64,000 nucleotides of DNA from Thalassotalea sp. LPB0316 (lineage in GTDB: Bacteria > Pseudomonadota > Gammaproteobacteria > Enterobacterales > Alteromonadaceae). Made by a program: the position numbers and the translations under genes. The DNA lies in the NCBI RefSeq assembly GCF_014898095.1, contig NZ_CP062946.1, positions 248,001 through 312,000 of the forward strand, given 5' to 3'. Positions 55,414-64,000 of the stretch are shown here, in pieces (within the stretch, counting starts at the first letter, position 1; every line of letters starts with the position of its first letter). The notes beneath the pieces were generated by a model, which did no database searches, was not told the DNA's origin, and was given only the letters and a program-made list of their open reading frames with translations.

Positions 55414-55874
55414 TTCAATAATTAGGCAAATGATAGCGAGGCTTAAACAACATTAAAAAGAATAGAAAACGATTTTTTATTCCAAATATGAATATTGGTT
55501 TTGGATATGATTAAAAATGAGTGACTTGGGGTAGTTTTCAGCACCTAACATGCTATCAAATATTGTTGACAGTTAATGTCGTGAGCCAATAGCTTAAAGC
55601 CGGTTAGTCGCTCATTGCTAGAGTTTGTCTTAGATTGAGTGATGACAATAAGGTAACTAGCAACGAAGAGCCGTCATCCCCTGATGCTTTTACAGGGGAT
55701 CTCCAAAAATTTATAGTGGAATAAATACTATGAGCTCACTTTGAATTTATGAGGTTCCCGCCTCCGCGGGAAAGACGGTTAATCGTTTAAAAGTTTAGTT
55801 TCACTACTTAAAGCCAATAATCGCTCATCATATCGATGCGCTATTTCAAAGCTCGCTAATCAAGGATAATCGTT
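55414..55874. other. Intergenic region upstream of cysJ, contains REP-like pair
   Basis: 461 bases without a gene. The left 90 bases are AT-rich and must contain the cysJ promoter. The two palindromes described in the next entry lie to the right of them. Confidence 0.4.
55672..55785. repeat. Pair of REP-like palindromes in opposite orientation
   Basis: CCGTCATCCCCTG...CAGGGGATCTCC (stem arms 55677-55684 and 55694-55701) and GAGGTTCCCGCCTCCGCGGG followed by AAAGACGG (arms 55756-55762 and 55767-55773). Reading the first on the minus strand gives the same consensus, GAGRTYCCC...GGGRANGACGR, as the second and as the tandem repeat at 42.9 kb. This looks like a family of dispersed extragenic palindromes. 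Confidence 0.75.
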
Positions 55875-56246
55875 TTATTGATTAGCTTTGAGCCATTGCC
55901 AAGCGTTATCGAGCTCATTAGGTGAAAAGTGTTTTTCATCTATGTTCATTAAGGCAGCGAAGAAACTATCTATGGTTATGAGCCAATGCCAAGCGGCGCT
56001 TGAAGACACTATCGCAACTTTGTCGAAATGGCGCATATGAGCAAAGAGCCACTTAATATCTTGCCACGCGTTATCGACGCCCCAATGAACACCTTCAGAT
56101 AAGACAATCAATAAACTGACTTTATTGTGGGTTGATATGGCCTGCTCTATCTCTTCGTTCCAAGCCTGCTCTTCAGCTAACCCGGCTTTGCCCGATACGA
56201 CAAAGCCAAGATATGGCCCCGAGCTTTGTGCTAATTTTTTGATCAT
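55875..56246 (-). CDS. SpoIIAA-like (STAS superfamily) protein
   Basis: 123 residues. The pattern YLGFVVSGKAGLAEEQAWNEEIEQAI, VSLLIVLSEGVHWG and FDKVAIVSSSAAWHWL is that of the SpoIIAA-like family (DUF3478-type), small lipid-binding or regulatory proteins. It starts 18 bases after the PhoD gene in the same direction, so it is probably the third gene of the operon GST-PhoD-SpoIIAA. Confidence 0.8.
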   Translation of the reverse strand: MIKKLAQSSGPYLGFVVSGKAGLAEEQAWNEEIEQAISTHNKVSLLIVLSEGVHWGVDNAWQDIKWLFAHMRHFDKVAIVSSSAAWHWLITIDSFFAALMNIDEKHFSPNELDNAWQWLKANQ

Positions 56247-56264
56247 AGTTTATCTCACGCATTA

Positions 56265-58193
56265 TCAATCACGCTCTGTTTTAGCTCTTGGAATAAAATC
56301 AACAACCTCCCCCTTTGCCGTCAACAATTGCGTACCTATTTCTTGCTCACTCTCGATATTCAACAGACCAATCCCGCTTTGATTTACTAACCTACCATCA
56401 CTTTTAACCGACGGCTTACGAGCGAGAATTTTCATTCTTCGGCGCTTGGTAAACCAGTTTAGCGGTGAGTAAGCGGCATATAGTACTGTGTTAAGTTTAG
56501 CCAAGATTGACAAAGGTCGAGCGGGAAATTCATTTTTAATGCCACTACAAGTGACTTGTAAAATACTCGATTGCGTGCGAATAAAGCGATGCTCTACTTC
56601 GTAAACAAATGAATAATGGACATCGCCAGATAAAATAATAAAGTTCGGCGGTGTTTTGTAGTGCCGAAAAATATTGAGCATCACATTAGCCGTGCCTGAA
56701 TGAGCCATCCAGTTTTCTGCATCAACCATCAGGGGTTTGCCAAAGAAGGTGAAAATGCGCTGGATCGTTTCAATCAGTTTGACGCCATAAATTGGTGCAG
56801 CTGACACCAAAATGACACTCGGCTGATCAATCAACTCTTGTTGCATTTCACACAACGATTCCCAGTCCATTAAGCCAGAGGGTTTACCAGCAAAGCTTTC
56901 GGATCGCCAACGACTCGTGCGAGTGTCAAGCACCACCATTTTGGGTACGCTATTTAAATGGTAATGCCACTGATCGAAATCAAGGAGCGCATCAATGAGC
57001 TCGTCGTGAGTATTAACCCCATCACCGAAGTGTTCGGGGATCTGCTCAATAAGCAACTTAACGTTATCAGGCGCATTACCCCAGCCTTGAAACAACAAAT
57101 AGCCAAATAAAGCATTGCCAATTATTCGTTTTGAAAACGCGTTTTGATAGGCAGACTCTTCCCAAGCTCTCGTTAAGTTCCAATCGTCGGTAACATCGTG
57201 ATCATCAAAAATCATGTAGGTTGGAATATGAGCTAGCGCCCGCTGCACTTTGCCTAAGCCACTAATAAAACGCTCTAGAACAGCCTTTTCATCGTGATAA
57301 ACCGATAAAAACTGTGTTGGTATATGATCGGTTTTATCTAAATCGACGCTTTGCCACAGCGCTGGCGACCAGGTCAGTAAATACTGAGCAAAGACTTCGG
57401 CTGCCGTCACTAAGTGGTTCTTTGCGTTAACCGAAGTAAATATTGGTTGTTTTGATGCGCCAAAAAGTTTCGCCCATAAACCGTGATTAACCTGATCTTG
57501 TGGTAAGAATAAGTGACGTTGGTAATAGCCCTGCTCACTGGCGAATAGTTGTGAAGAATCTTTGATTGCTTGCTCGGCGTTATTCGTTGTAGATTGGCAA
57601 ACTTGCCAACTTTCTTGATATAAACCTAGCAAATCAATAACTTGGTGAACAGCATTAAGCATAGGACCACAAACATCATCGCAATATACTTGGTCACCAG
57701 ACATCATCAACAGTGCAGGACGACTTTCAGGCTCGTCAAGGCTCGCCTTAATTTGCTCATCAACTTGTATTAAGGCGTCTTCACTATCAAAGTGTGGCTT
57801 GCGACAAGAACCGTGCAACACCTTATTGAGTCTAGTTTTAACAACAAAACTTAGCGGCTTGTCACCGTAGTGAAGCGTTGTAATATCCGATAACGAAAAC
57901 TGCTTATCATCACCTAGATAAAAACTCAGTTGATAATTCAAGTTTTGCTCCAAGACAATATACTCAAGCGGTGGTGTCAATAAATGAACAAAGGCTCGTT
58001 CACCAATTTGAATCGTTTGCTGACTATCAGGCGTTAAGACTTGGCAAAACTGAAAATCTTGATCGTTATCGCAGGTAATCGTCAGCTCAATTTGGTAATT
58101 GCGATCGGTGACCAACCAAAAATTGAGTTGGTCATCAGTGCAGCGCCTTACAATCGGGCCGGCAAGCAGTTTGGCTAACTTTTGTTGAGTCAT
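56265..58193 (-). CDS. PhoD-like phosphatase (alkaline phosphatase D family)
   Basis: 642 residues. The metallophosphatase motifs are LHGSCRKPHFDSED, MMSGDQVYCDD, MIFDDHDVTDDWNLT and ILSGDVHYSFVYE. No signal peptide is visible (starts MTQQKLAKLLAGPIVRR), so it is likely cytoplasmic, unlike classic secreted PhoD. It would hydrolyse phosphomonoesters or -diesters. Its start overlaps the GST stop by 4 bases (ATGA), which indicates coupling. Confidence 0.88.
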   Translation of the reverse strand: MTQQKLAKLLAGPIVRRCTDDQLNFWLVTDRNYQIELTITCDNDQDFQFCQVLTPDSQQTIQIGERAFVHLLTPPLEYIVLEQNLNYQLSFYLGDDKQFSLSDITTLHYGDKPLSFVVKTRLNKVLHGSCRKPHFDSEDALIQVDEQIKASLDEPESRPALLMMSGDQVYCDDVCGPMLNAVHQVIDLLGLYQESWQVCQSTTNNAEQAIKDSSQLFASEQGYYQRHLFLPQDQVNHGLWAKLFGASKQPIFTSVNAKNHLVTAAEVFAQYLLTWSPALWQSVDLDKTDHIPTQFLSVYHDEKAVLERFISGLGKVQRALAHIPTYMIFDDHDVTDDWNLTRAWEESAYQNAFSKRIIGNALFGYLLFQGWGNAPDNVKLLIEQIPEHFGDGVNTHDELIDALLDFDQWHYHLNSVPKMVVLDTRTSRWRSESFAGKPSGLMDWESLCEMQQELIDQPSVILVSAAPIYGVKLIETIQRIFTFFGKPLMVDAENWMAHSGTANVMLNIFRHYKTPPNFIILSGDVHYSFVYEVEHRFIRTQSSILQVTCSGIKNEFPARPLSILAKLNTVLYAAYSPLNWFTKRRRMKILARKPSVKSDGRLVNQSGIGLLNIESEQEIGTQLLTAKGEVVDFIPRAKTERD

Positions 58194-58762
58194 AATCGCG
58201 GATCAGTTTGTGCTACCAGAGGTTGTTGCAGTGCTTTTTGATAGAAAGCCTGCAATGCCCGAAAGTGTTGCCACTTGACCAGATCGCGAAAACTTGCCCA
58301 ATCTAGCAAGCAGAACAAACAGATACTTGGATAATGCCAACTACCAAATTCACCATGTTGTGCTGCTTGTTCAAGTACCGGAAAAATACTGGCCAAGCGT
58401 TGATTTTGCAGATTAAAAAACAACTTATCTGATTGCGTATCAAACCCTGAACGTTGACACAACAAAATAGAGACTAAAGAGTCGTTAGCAGCGTCAATAA
58501 CCGTGAGTAAATTTTGTTGTGGCCAACTCAATGGCTCGAGTTGCAACTTTTGGCTTAAATAATTAAAGATTATCCTCGAATCGTATATTTGAGTATCGCC
58601 ATCGACTAACACAGGCACTTTCTTGGCCGGGTTATTTTGGCTGAGGATTTGCGCACCTTGCTCTGAAAAAATATCAATATTGATAAATTCGACGTCGTTA
58701 TCTTGAGTTAGCAAGCGAATACGACGAACAAAAGGCGAAGTAGTCGAGCCGATTAATTTCAT
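58190..58762 (-). CDS. Glutathione S-transferase family protein
   Basis: 190 residues. The thioredoxin-like N-terminus is KLIGSTTSPFVRRIRLLTQD, followed by NPAKKVPVLVDGDTQIYDSRIIFNYL, the glutathione-binding segment with cis-Pro. The C-terminal helical domain is short. Ser in the TSPF segment could be catalytic. It is first in the operon with the PhoD and SpoIIAA-like genes. Confidence 0.9.
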   Translation of the reverse strand: MKLIGSTTSPFVRRIRLLTQDNDVEFINIDIFSEQGAQILSQNNPAKKVPVLVDGDTQIYDSRIIFNYLSQKLQLEPLSWPQQNLLTVIDAANDSLVSILLCQRSGFDTQSDKLFFNLQNQRLASIFPVLEQAAQHGEFGSWHYPSICLFCLLDWASFRDLVKWQHFRALQAFYQKALQQPLVAQTDPRL

Positions 58763-58936
58763 TTTATTCTCTATTTTATCGATGATTAGTTGATCCTTTT
58801 TAGCCAGTTTAGCATTGTTTATAAAATCAATTTATCTTATGAAAAGAAAAACTTAAAAAAAGTTAATGGCTTGTAGCAAGATTGTAATTCTTTGGCTATA
58901 TTGGATCTGCAAGACTTTAAACATAAGGAAGAAAAA

Positions 58937-60505
58937 ATGAGACTTAGCATAGGTTTAGGGCTATTAACCGCAGGGCTATTAGCTTTTTCCGGAGTATCAC
59001 ACGCTACGACTGATAAATCTCGTCCCAATATTCTCGCGATCTGGGGTGATGATATCGGTGTTCATAACATTAGTGCATACAACCACGGTATTATGGGCTA
59101 TCAAACGCCGAATATTGACCGTATCGCCAATGAAGGCGCGATGTTTACTGACTCATACGCACAAAACAGTTGTACAGCAGGCCGTGCTGCCTTCATGATG
59201 GGACAACACCCATTTAGAACGGGTATGTTAACCATCGGTATGCCAGGTTCAGATCACGGTATCCCTGATTGGACACCAACTATCGCCGATTTGTTAAAAA
59301 ACAAAGGTTACATGACGGCACAGCATGGTAAAAACCACTTTGGTGATCAAGACAAGCACCTGCCAACAGCACATGGTTTTGATCAGTTCTACGGCAACCT
59401 TTACCACTTAAATGCGGAAGAAGAGCCAGAAACCTATTACTATCCTAAAGACCCTGAGTTTAAAGCCAAATTTGGTCCTCGTGGGGTTATTAAATCATAC
59501 TCAGACGGTCGATTAGAAGATACTGGCCCTATGACTCGTAAGCGCATGGAAACTGCCGATGAAGAGTTCCTTGCTGCAACATTACAATTTATTGATAAAG
59601 CCCATAAAGAAAAGAAACCTTTCTTTATTTGGCACAACACCACGCGTATGCACATTTGGACGCGTTTAAAACCAGAAGCAGTTGGTCGTACAGGTATTGG
59701 TCTATACCCTGATGGTATGGTTGAGCACGACGATCAAGTGGGTATTCTTTTAGATAAGCTTGATGAGTTAAAGATTGCTGACAACACCATTGTACTTTAC
59801 AGCACAGATAACGGTGCAGAAACTATATCGTGGCCAGATGGCGGTATTACACCATTCCACGGTGAAAAAGGTACAACATGGGAAGGTGGCTTCCGCGTCC
59901 CAGCAATAATTCGTTGGCCAGGCAAGATCAAAGCGGGTACGAAATTTAATGGCATGATTTCACACGAAGACTGGATGCCAACATTTTTGTCAGCGGCGGG
60001 TATTAAAGATTTACCAGAGAAGCTGAAAAAAGGCTACAAGGCTAATGGTAAAACGTTCAAAGTACATTTAGACGGTTATGACTATGTGCCGTACCTAACA
60101 GGTGAAACGGATAAAGTGCCACGAGATGCTATTTACTACTTCTCTTCTGAAGGGCAATTAAATGCTGTACGTTGGAATGATTGGAAAGTCCACTTTGCCA
60201 AGCAAGTTGGCGCTATCAACACAGCGTATAGATTCACACCACAGTGGCCGATCGTCGTTAACCTGAAAGCTGACCCATATGAAGTGATGTGGGAAGAGTC
60301 TGAAATGTACGTTCGCTGGTATGCCGATAACATGTGGTTATTTGTACCAGTTCAACAAAAAGTACAACAGTTCTTAGCCACTATTCCAGGTTATCCATTC
60401 CAGCCTGGTTCAACACTTTCAGCATCAGGTATCGATTATAAGTTCTTCGCTGAGCAGAAAATGAAAGCAAGCATAGAAGCACTTAGTAAAGCAAAGAATC
60501 GTTAA
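58937..60505 (+). CDS. Arylsulfatase, exported
   Basis: 522 residues from the ATG at 58937, with AGGAAG upstream; the longer frame from 58892 has no signal. Signal peptide (SIGLGLLTAGLLAFSGVSHA). The sulfatase signature is SCTAGRAAFMMG with the Cys (about 79) that would become formylglycine (C-x-A-x-R). The metal-binding IWGDDIGVHN and substrate motifs GKNHFGDQD and HGEKGTTWEGGFR follow. It hydrolyses sulfate esters, perhaps of algal compounds. A formylglycine-generating enzyme is needed and is not in the window. Confidence 0.95.
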   Translation: MRLSIGLGLLTAGLLAFSGVSHATTDKSRPNILAIWGDDIGVHNISAYNHGIMGYQTPNIDRIANEGAMFTDSYAQNSCTAGRAAFMMGQHPFRTGMLTIGMPGSDHGIPDWTPTIADLLKNKGYMTAQHGKNHFGDQDKHLPTAHGFDQFYGNLYHLNAEEEPETYYYPKDPEFKAKFGPRGVIKSYSDGRLEDTGPMTRKRMETADEEFLAATLQFIDKAHKEKKPFFIWHNTTRMHIWTRLKPEAVGRTGIGLYPDGMVEHDDQVGILLDKLDELKIADNTIVLYSTDNGAETISWPDGGITPFHGEKGTTWEGGFRVPAIIRWPGKIKAGTKFNGMISHEDWMPTFLSAAGIKDLPEKLKKGYKANGKTFKVHLDGYDYVPYLTGETDKVPRDAIYYFSSEGQLNAVRWNDWKVHFAKQVGAINTAYRFTPQWPIVVNLKADPYEVMWEESEMYVRWYADNMWLFVPVQQKVQQFLATIPGYPFQPGSTLSASGIDYKFFAEQKMKASIEALSKAKNR

Positions 60506-60524
60506 TTCGTAATTTGTAACCATC

Positions 60525-60551
60525 AAAAAACGCCCTCAACGGGCGTTTTTT
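60525..60551. terminator. Terminator between arylsulfatase and alr
   Basis: AAAAAACGCCC and GGGCGTTTTTT form an 11-bp stem with a TCAAC loop; T-runs lie on both strands, so it can serve both convergent genes. Confidence 0.9.
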
Positions 60552-60586
60552 TTATTTTTCTCATTATATAGTTTGAGCGCGCAGCG

Positions 60587-61660
60587 CTAAATATATTTCA
60601 CTCGCCGAGTAATGTTACACAGTAGCTCATAGGCAATCGTAGTTGAATGCTTGGCAATTTCTTCCACGGGTAATTCACTGCCCCAAAGCGTAGCGATATC
60701 ACCGATTTTATCTGTGCTTTTAGGTCCTAAATCAACCGTAATCATATCCATAGAAACGCGGCCAGCTAATGGCACTCGCCGATCGTTTAGCCATACTGGC
60801 GTACCATTTTGCGCATGACGAGGGTAGCCATCGCCATAGCCGATCGCAATAACCCCGATATTGGTGTCTTCACTTGCTTGCCAAGCATTGCCATAGCCAA
60901 CCGTTTCGCCTTTTTTAACGCGTTGAATCGCTATCACGCTCGACTGTAACGTCATCACAGGTTTTAGCCCAAAGCTTGCAGACGATTTATCAATTAATGG
61001 TGATACACCATAGAGCATTAAGCCTGGGCGAATCCAGTCACATTGCGTGTTTTGCCAACCACAAATGCCGGCAGAATTAGCAATAGAGCGAGCATTAGGC
61101 AATTGCTCGGTTAGCTGATTAAACAGTGAAAATTGAGCTTGTGTCGACGAACTTTGTAGATCATCAGCACAACTAAAATGACTCATTAATACCAAATCAG
61201 AATGGACATTTTCAGACTCGGTTAACGCGTAATAAAACGCGTTAAACTGCTCCGGTTCAATACCTAAACGATGCATGCCAGTATCAATTTTCAGCCATAC
61301 TTTTAATGGTCGATCTAAATCGGCGGTTAAAATCGCGTGCAGTTGCTCTTTGGTATGCACGATGGTTTGCAGATTATTCGCTGCTAATATCGCTAAATCA
61401 CCCGTATTAAACACCCCTTCTAGCAAGACAATTGGCTTTATCACGCCTGCAGTTCGCAACTCTAACGCTTCTTCAATACGCGCAACGCCAAATGCATCGG
61501 CTTGTGGTAGTGCTTTTGCGATAGTCACTAAGCCATGACCATAGCCATTAGCTTTTAGCACCGCTAGTACTTTAGCCTTCGGCGCCATGGTTTTTATTAC
61601 CTGATAGTTATCAACTAACGCAGGTAAATTAATGTGAACTGTAGCAGTGCGAATCGACAT
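60587..61660 (-). CDS. alr: Alanine racemase
   Basis: 357 residues. PLP-binding Lys is in VLAVLKANGYGHG (about 34), the second catalytic Tyr lies in KGETVGYGNAW, and IDTGMHRLG and MLYGVSPL are typical. It interconverts L- and D-alanine for peptidoglycan. It lies 7 bases after dnaB, the usual dnaB-alr order of Vibrio/Alteromonadales. Confidence 0.97.
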   Translation of the reverse strand: MSIRTATVHINLPALVDNYQVIKTMAPKAKVLAVLKANGYGHGLVTIAKALPQADAFGVARIEEALELRTAGVIKPIVLLEGVFNTGDLAILAANNLQTIVHTKEQLHAILTADLDRPLKVWLKIDTGMHRLGIEPEQFNAFYYALTESENVHSDLVLMSHFSCADDLQSSSTQAQFSLFNQLTEQLPNARSIANSAGICGWQNTQCDWIRPGLMLYGVSPLIDKSSASFGLKPVMTLQSSVIAIQRVKKGETVGYGNAWQASEDTNIGVIAIGYGDGYPRHAQNGTPVWLNDRRVPLAGRVSMDMITVDLGPKSTDKIGDIATLWGSELPVEEIAKHSTTIAYELLCNITRRVKYI

Positions 61661-61667
61661 AAACCGC

Positions 61668-63086
61668 TTAGTCTTCTTCTAATACATGCGGGCCAGCATA
61701 ATTGTCAAAGCGCGAGAATTGCCCTTGGAAAGTTAATGGCACACGTCCGATTGGACCATTACGCTGCTTACCAATAATAATTTCAGCCATGCCTTTAAAC
61801 TCTGAGTTATCGTGATAGACCTCATCGCGATAAATAAACATGATCAAATCGGCGTCTTGCTCAATCGAGCCTGATTCACGTAAGTCAGAGTTTACTGGGC
61901 GTTTATCAGCACGTTGCTCCAAACTACGGTTTAGCTGAGATAGTGCAACCACAGGTACCTCAAGCTCTTTAGCCAGTGCTTTAAGTGAACGTGAAATTTC
62001 CGCTATCTCTAAAGTACGGTTATCAGAAAACTGCGGTGCTCGCATCAGCTGAAGGTAATCGACCATGATCAAACTTAAACCACCGTGATCACGAGCAATT
62101 CGGCGTGCTCTTGAGCGCACTTCCGTAGGTGTTAGGCCTGCGGCATCATCGATATACATTTTGCCTTTTTCGATCAATAAGCCCATGGTTGATGACAGGC
62201 GCGCCCAATCTTCATCACCTAATTGACCAGTACGAATTTTGGTTTGATCAATGCGCCCTAACGAGGCCAACATCCTCATCATAATTTGTTCTGACGGCAT
62301 CTCTAATGAGAAGATTAGCGCAGGTTTATCTTCTGTCATTGCAGCGCTTTCAACCAAGTTCATCGCAAAGGTTGTTTTACCCATTGATGGACGCGCAGCG
62401 ACAATAATAAGATCTGAAGGTTGTAAACCTGCGGTCATTTTATCGAGGTCGGCAAAACCCGTTGTCACCCCTGTAACACCATCATGTGGCTGTTGGTATA
62501 GTTTTTCGATTCTATCAACGGTTTTTTCAAGCACTGAGTTAATATTTTCAGGCCCTTCTGATTTATTGGCGCGTGCTTCGGCAATTTGAAAGACTTTAGT
62601 CTCGGCAAAATCGAGTAATTCGGCACTTGAACGGCCTTGGGTATCAAAGCCCGCTTCGGCGATTTCGTTAGCAACACTGATCATTTCACGCGTTACAGCG
62701 CGCTCACGGACGATTTCTGCATAAGCAACAATATTAGCAGCACTTGGCGTGTTTTTGATGAGTTCAGCTAAATAAGCAAAGCCACCGGCATCTTCTAACT
62801 TTTGTGCATTTTCTAACGCTTCGGTGAGGGTAATGAGATCGACTGGCTCACCTTTTTCGATCATCTCACCAATGGTTTCAAAAACGATACGATGAGCACG
62901 TGAATAAAAGTCTTGTGCTACAACAGCTTCACCAACGCGGTCAAAGGTCTCATTATCAAGCAATAAACCACCGATAACCGACTGCTCTGCCTCTAATGAA
63001 TGCGGAGGAACGCGCAATTGCTCGACTTGTCGATCTTTCTCTTTAAACGACTTTTTGTTTGTATTTGAGAATTTTTGCTCTGCCAT
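61668..63086 (-). CDS. dnaB: Replicative DNA helicase
   Basis: 472 residues. The N-terminal domain begins LRVPPHSLEAEQSVIGGLLLD. The RecA-like core has Walker A ARPSMGKTTFAMNL, Walker B LIMVDYLQLM and the DnaB motif LNRSLEQRADKRPVNSDLRESGSIEQDAD. Hexameric helicase that opens the replication fork. No intein is present, unlike in some bacterial DnaB proteins. Upstream of the start is a DUF4097 gene with its own terminator. Confidence 0.98.
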   Translation of the reverse strand: MAEQKFSNTNKKSFKEKDRQVEQLRVPPHSLEAEQSVIGGLLLDNETFDRVGEAVVAQDFYSRAHRIVFETIGEMIEKGEPVDLITLTEALENAQKLEDAGGFAYLAELIKNTPSAANIVAYAEIVRERAVTREMISVANEIAEAGFDTQGRSSAELLDFAETKVFQIAEARANKSEGPENINSVLEKTVDRIEKLYQQPHDGVTGVTTGFADLDKMTAGLQPSDLIIVAARPSMGKTTFAMNLVESAAMTEDKPALIFSLEMPSEQIMMRMLASLGRIDQTKIRTGQLGDEDWARLSSTMGLLIEKGKMYIDDAAGLTPTEVRSRARRIARDHGGLSLIMVDYLQLMRAPQFSDNRTLEIAEISRSLKALAKELEVPVVALSQLNRSLEQRADKRPVNSDLRESGSIEQDADLIMFIYRDEVYHDNSEFKGMAEIIIGKQRNGPIGRVPLTFQGQFSRFDNYAGPHVLEED

Positions 63087-63185
63087 TAATGACTTCCTAC
63101 TACACTATACGATTTAATCGCGACCGTGATGGTTTGCGAAAGAAGAGTAATTTAACAGATATTGACCATATACAAAATGAAAAAA

Positions 63186-63210
63186 GCGCGGTTTACTAAA
63201 CAAACCACGC
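63186..63210 (-). terminator. Terminator after DUF4097 gene
   Basis: Read on the minus strand, GCGTGGTTT and AAACCGCGC make a 9-bp stem (one wobble) around TGTTTAGT, followed by TTTTTTC. It ends the gene from the right edge before dnaB. Confidence 0.8.
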
Positions 63211-63237
63211 TACTTAATTGTTACAGGGTTGCGATAT

Positions 63238-64000
63238 TTATTTTCGTTTCAACACCACATTACCACTTACCGTACTACCATTTACTCGAGCACTGGCGTT
63301 ACCAGTTTCAAATGCTAAGCGCGAGCTCGGGCCGTATTTATCTTCAATCGCTTTGTCATTGGTTAGCCGATTAATTAAATCGCCGCCAGCACTAGCTCGT
63401 AGACGAAATATAGCATCGACATCATTGAGAAAATTTAAGGTAAAATCGCCGCTAACACTCGAAAGCTTTACTTTGCCGTTATCTAGTAAAGTCAAATCGG
63501 CATCAACATCACCACTCACGGTAGACATACTTAACTCTTCAACACTGGCAAGTACTAGCTCAATTTCACCGGAGACATTCTTGACCTCAACATGGCTAGC
63601 AGTTGATGTTATGTTTAAATCACCGCTTACCGCTTTAGCATATAAATTGCCACTAGCGCCTGAGGTCACAATATTGCCACTGACATTCGAGAGGTGGCTC
63701 GATTTACCGAGTTGTTTTGCAGAAATATCACCGCTAACTGAAGTCACTTCAACACGTTGGCTGATATTTTCCAAATTAACGTTACCGCTAACGCTATTGG
63801 CATTGACATCTGCGTCGATGTCTTTAATAACCACATCGGTAGACACACCTGAAAAACTAACATTAAGTGCACTTGGTAAGCTAATTTCTAGATTAGTTTC
63901 TTTTCTCGACCAACTGCTTTCTAAGTGACGAGGCATTTCAACTTTGATCAAAACAATGCTGCCAGATTGTTTAAAGGTAAAACCCTCAGCTTCTTCATCA
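63238..64000 (-). CDS. DUF4097 beta-strand-repeat protein, 5' end cut by window edge
   Basis: The frame is open from base 64000, with no start visible before it (DEEAEGFTFKQSGSIVLIKVEMP precedes the first Met), so at least 253 residues belong to a longer gene. The sequence is a regular beta repeat in which V/I-S-G-D/N/E recurs about every 21 residues (VSGNVNLENIS, VSGDISAKQLG, VSGNIVTSGAS, VSGDLNITST, VSGEIELVLAS, VSGDVDADLTL, VSGDFTLNFL). This is the DUF4097 pattern of a right-handed parallel beta structure seen in putative adhesins. The N-terminus, possibly with a signal peptide, is outside the window. Confidence 0.82.
   Translation of the reverse strand, partial: DEEAEGFTFKQSGSIVLIKVEMPRHLESSWSRKETNLEISLPSALNVSFSGVSTDVVIKDIDADVNANSVSGNVNLENISQRVEVTSVSGDISAKQLGKSSHLSNVSGNIVTSGASGNLYAKAVSGDLNITSTASHVEVKNVSGEIELVLASVEELSMSTVSGDVDADLTLLDNGKVKLSSVSGDFTLNFLNDVDAIFRLRASAGGDLINRLTNDKAIEDKYGPSSRLAFETGNASARVNGSTVSGNVVLKRK

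Noticed and set aside
63218..63928. 236-residue plus-strand ORF opposite the DUF4097 gene
   Set aside because: The minus frame shows the regular VSGD/VSGN beta repeat and continues to the window edge; the plus frame is a shadow with low-complexity Ser/Leu/Thr composition.

Overview
This 64 kb window reads as chromosomal DNA of a marine gammaproteobacterium of the order Alteromonadales, most like the Colwelliaceae (Thalassotalea/Colwellia type). The grounds are the block rsmI / lpoA-yraN-diaA-yraP, dnaB-alr, cysJIH, a gammaproteobacterial RNase P RNA, moderate-to-low GC, and a large set of exported proteases with TIGR03899-, DUF6702- and DUF481-type proteins. The genus call is inference. No rRNA, tRNA, CRISPR array or transposase gene was seen.

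Left part (1-8.1 kb): a truncated DUF481 outer-membrane-type gene diverges from an M1 metallopeptidase/DUF6702 pair. Between 4.88 and 7.01 kb lies a run of five small gene cassettes separated by integron attC sites with no integrase in the window (a CALIN-type array). It carries three small membrane proteins, a ParDE toxin-antitoxin pair and an orphan ORF. Three small genes follow, two of them lipoproteins.

8.1-25.7 kb: an iron-storage locus (bfd, a haem-type bacterioferritin, and a ferroxidase-type bacterioferritin broken by a frameshift) with two Fur-like sites. Next come a solute-binding protein, a giant hybrid histidine kinase with an AraC output domain, a periplasmic beta-propeller sensor with a degenerate GGDEF domain, three S8 subtilases and an M13 metallopeptidase. 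One subtilase ends in an unusual 11-residue DAVIWRLN repeat.

25.8-37.9 kb: a 194-bp MITE-like element with perfect 17-bp inverted ends and a 6-bp target duplication, then NRDE protein, a DAACS symporter, Na/Pi cotransporter, RNA-type metallo-beta-lactamase, LOG protein, MarR regulator, an AblB-like acetyltransferase, glnD and a methylenetetrahydrofolate reductase-like protein.

37.9-43.2 kb: the RNase P RNA gene (minus strand) is followed downstream by about five tandem copies, about 265 bp each, of its own 3' half plus terminator. A ParE/Phd toxin-antitoxin module sits inside the outermost copy. To the right are a TPR protein with a DesK/DesR-type two-component system and a palindromic operator, then a 92-bp tandem repeat.

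43.2-64 kb: mostly housekeeping. rsmI and lpoA-yraN-diaA-yraP (translation fidelity, envelope and replication timing), a REC-DUF3369-GGDEF-EAL protein, TIGR03899, assimilatory sulfate reduction (cysJ-cysI-cysH), REP-like palindromes, a SpoIIAA-like/PhoD/GST operon, an arylsulfatase, alr, dnaB, and a truncated DUF4097 adhesin-like protein at the right edge.
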